64,000 bases of DNA from assembly GCF_001305515.1 (NCBI RefSeq), contig NZ_LJYW01000001.1, positions 5,024,001-5,088,000 of the forward strand, read 5' to 3'. A program made the position numbers and the translations under genes. This document shows, in pieces, positions 63,580 to 64,000 of this stretch (position 1 is the stretch's first letter; every line of letters begins with the position of its first letter). The stretch is from Prosthecodimorpha hirschii. Its GTDB lineage: Bacteria; Pseudomonadota; Alphaproteobacteria; Rhizobiales; Ancalomicrobiaceae. A model generated the notes under the pieces. It searched no databases and had not been told where the DNA came from. It saw only the letters and a list, made by a program, of their open reading frames with translations.

Positions 63580-64000
63580 CAGGCTCACCAACGAGGGCGG
63601 CGGCGCTGCACACGGCAGCGGGCTTCGCCCTGGTGACGGTCCTGGCGGTCTGGAAAGACCGGTTGGGAACGGGCTTCGCAAGGCGAGAGCGATCTCAGTC
63701 AATGTGGAAGCGGTCAGCCCCGAGAGAGACGGGGACGATATTGCGCCTCTGGTTGCCCGTGAGGGTGACGCCCTGAGGGGATCGTCCGGAAGGACGATGG
63801 AGGCCTGGTCCCGCGACGGGTTCGCCGGACGGGCGTGAGCCGGGATCAAGTCCCGGCAACGACTGAGCCTGATGTGCTTCAGTCGTGTTCATTGACAAGA
63901 TGGATCGAAGAAAGAGAAACGTGGACGGCGTGGTCCTTGCGGGGATGCCTGAGAAGGCATCTTGTGATGAGACTACGGCGGTACACGTTGATGGTCGGGC
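63580..64000 (+). other. rRNA operon leader (16S gene beyond the window)
   Basis: The stretch has the hallmark leader segments of Rhizobiales rrn operons: GAGCCTGATGTGCTTCAGTC near 63866, then GAAGAAAGAGAAACGTGGAC from about 63907 and GGCGGTACACGTTGATGG at the end. These regions form part of the processing stem around 16S rRNA. The 16S start motif (AGAGTTTGATC) is not reached before base 64000. Small frames on both strands here are chance openings. Confidence 0.75.

Noticed and set aside
63548..63838. Short open frames in the last 450 bases
   Set aside because: They lie in the rRNA leader, which is not translated.

Overview
The window is high-GC (mostly near 70% by eye), densely coded DNA from an alphaproteobacterium, most likely a member of Hyphomicrobiales (Rhizobiales). 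Support comes from a ChvE-GguAB type sugar transporter, an Azospirillum-like 2-keto-3-deoxyarabonate dehydratase, fixABCX behind a sigma-54 promoter with a NifA-type upstream site, and a rhizobial-style rRNA operon leader at the right edge. The fix promoter suggests a nitrogen fixer, but no nif genes are in the window.

Layout. 1-2.2 kb: end of a leucine catabolic operon (mccA, ivd). 2.2-13.4 kb: an accessory stretch with an AT-rich small membrane-protein gene, a macro-domain gene between two broken copies of a tetR 3' end, a FemAB/GNAT-like gene, a four-gene overlapping operon (flavin oxidoreductase, GT87, GT2, GMC oxidoreductase), the intact tetR, and a noncoding array of eight ~203-bp tandem repeats. 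13.4-20 kb: glutaryl-CoA dehydrogenase divergent from a class III CoA-transferase, a SorC-type regulator, a Phd/PIN toxin-antitoxin pair and an ALDH7-type semialdehyde dehydrogenase; together these suggest lysine/glutarate breakdown. 20.2-24.1 kb: fixABCX. 24.1-27.8 kb: a MttB-family methyltransferase between a GcvA-like LysR regulator and a GlxA-type AraC regulator.

27.8-29.8 kb is the most unusual locus: a CesT/Tir-type class I secretion chaperone downstream of an unrecognised 440-residue protein, separated by three large inverted repeats. It looks like an orphan type III effector-chaperone pair, with no secretion apparatus in the window. 29.9-32.3 kb: two alpha/beta hydrolases. 32.5-36.6 kb: chvE-gguA-gguB. 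36.9-43.6 kb: polysaccharide deacetylase, gamma-glutamyltransferase, GH3 glycosidase and an SbmA/BacA-type ABC exporter. 43.8-47.5 kb: a secreted protein and a mlaEFD lipid transport operon whose MlaD carries a fused lipoprotein-like domain. 47.7-51.3 kb: araD, a cupredoxin-like protein, small secreted proteins and phosphoglycolate phosphatase.

51.5-62.6 kb supplies nucleotide sugars for surface polysaccharide: phosphomannomutase and manC (GDP-mannose) and rmlCBDA (dTDP-rhamnose). Between them lie a DMT exporter, an aspartate-carbamoyltransferase-like enzyme and a GGDEF-EAL protein. The window ends with a small secreted protein, then the promoter and leader of an rRNA operon whose 16S gene lies beyond the edge.

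All calls were made by reading sequence and recalled family motifs; no database search was run. Identities marked as inference need a homology search.
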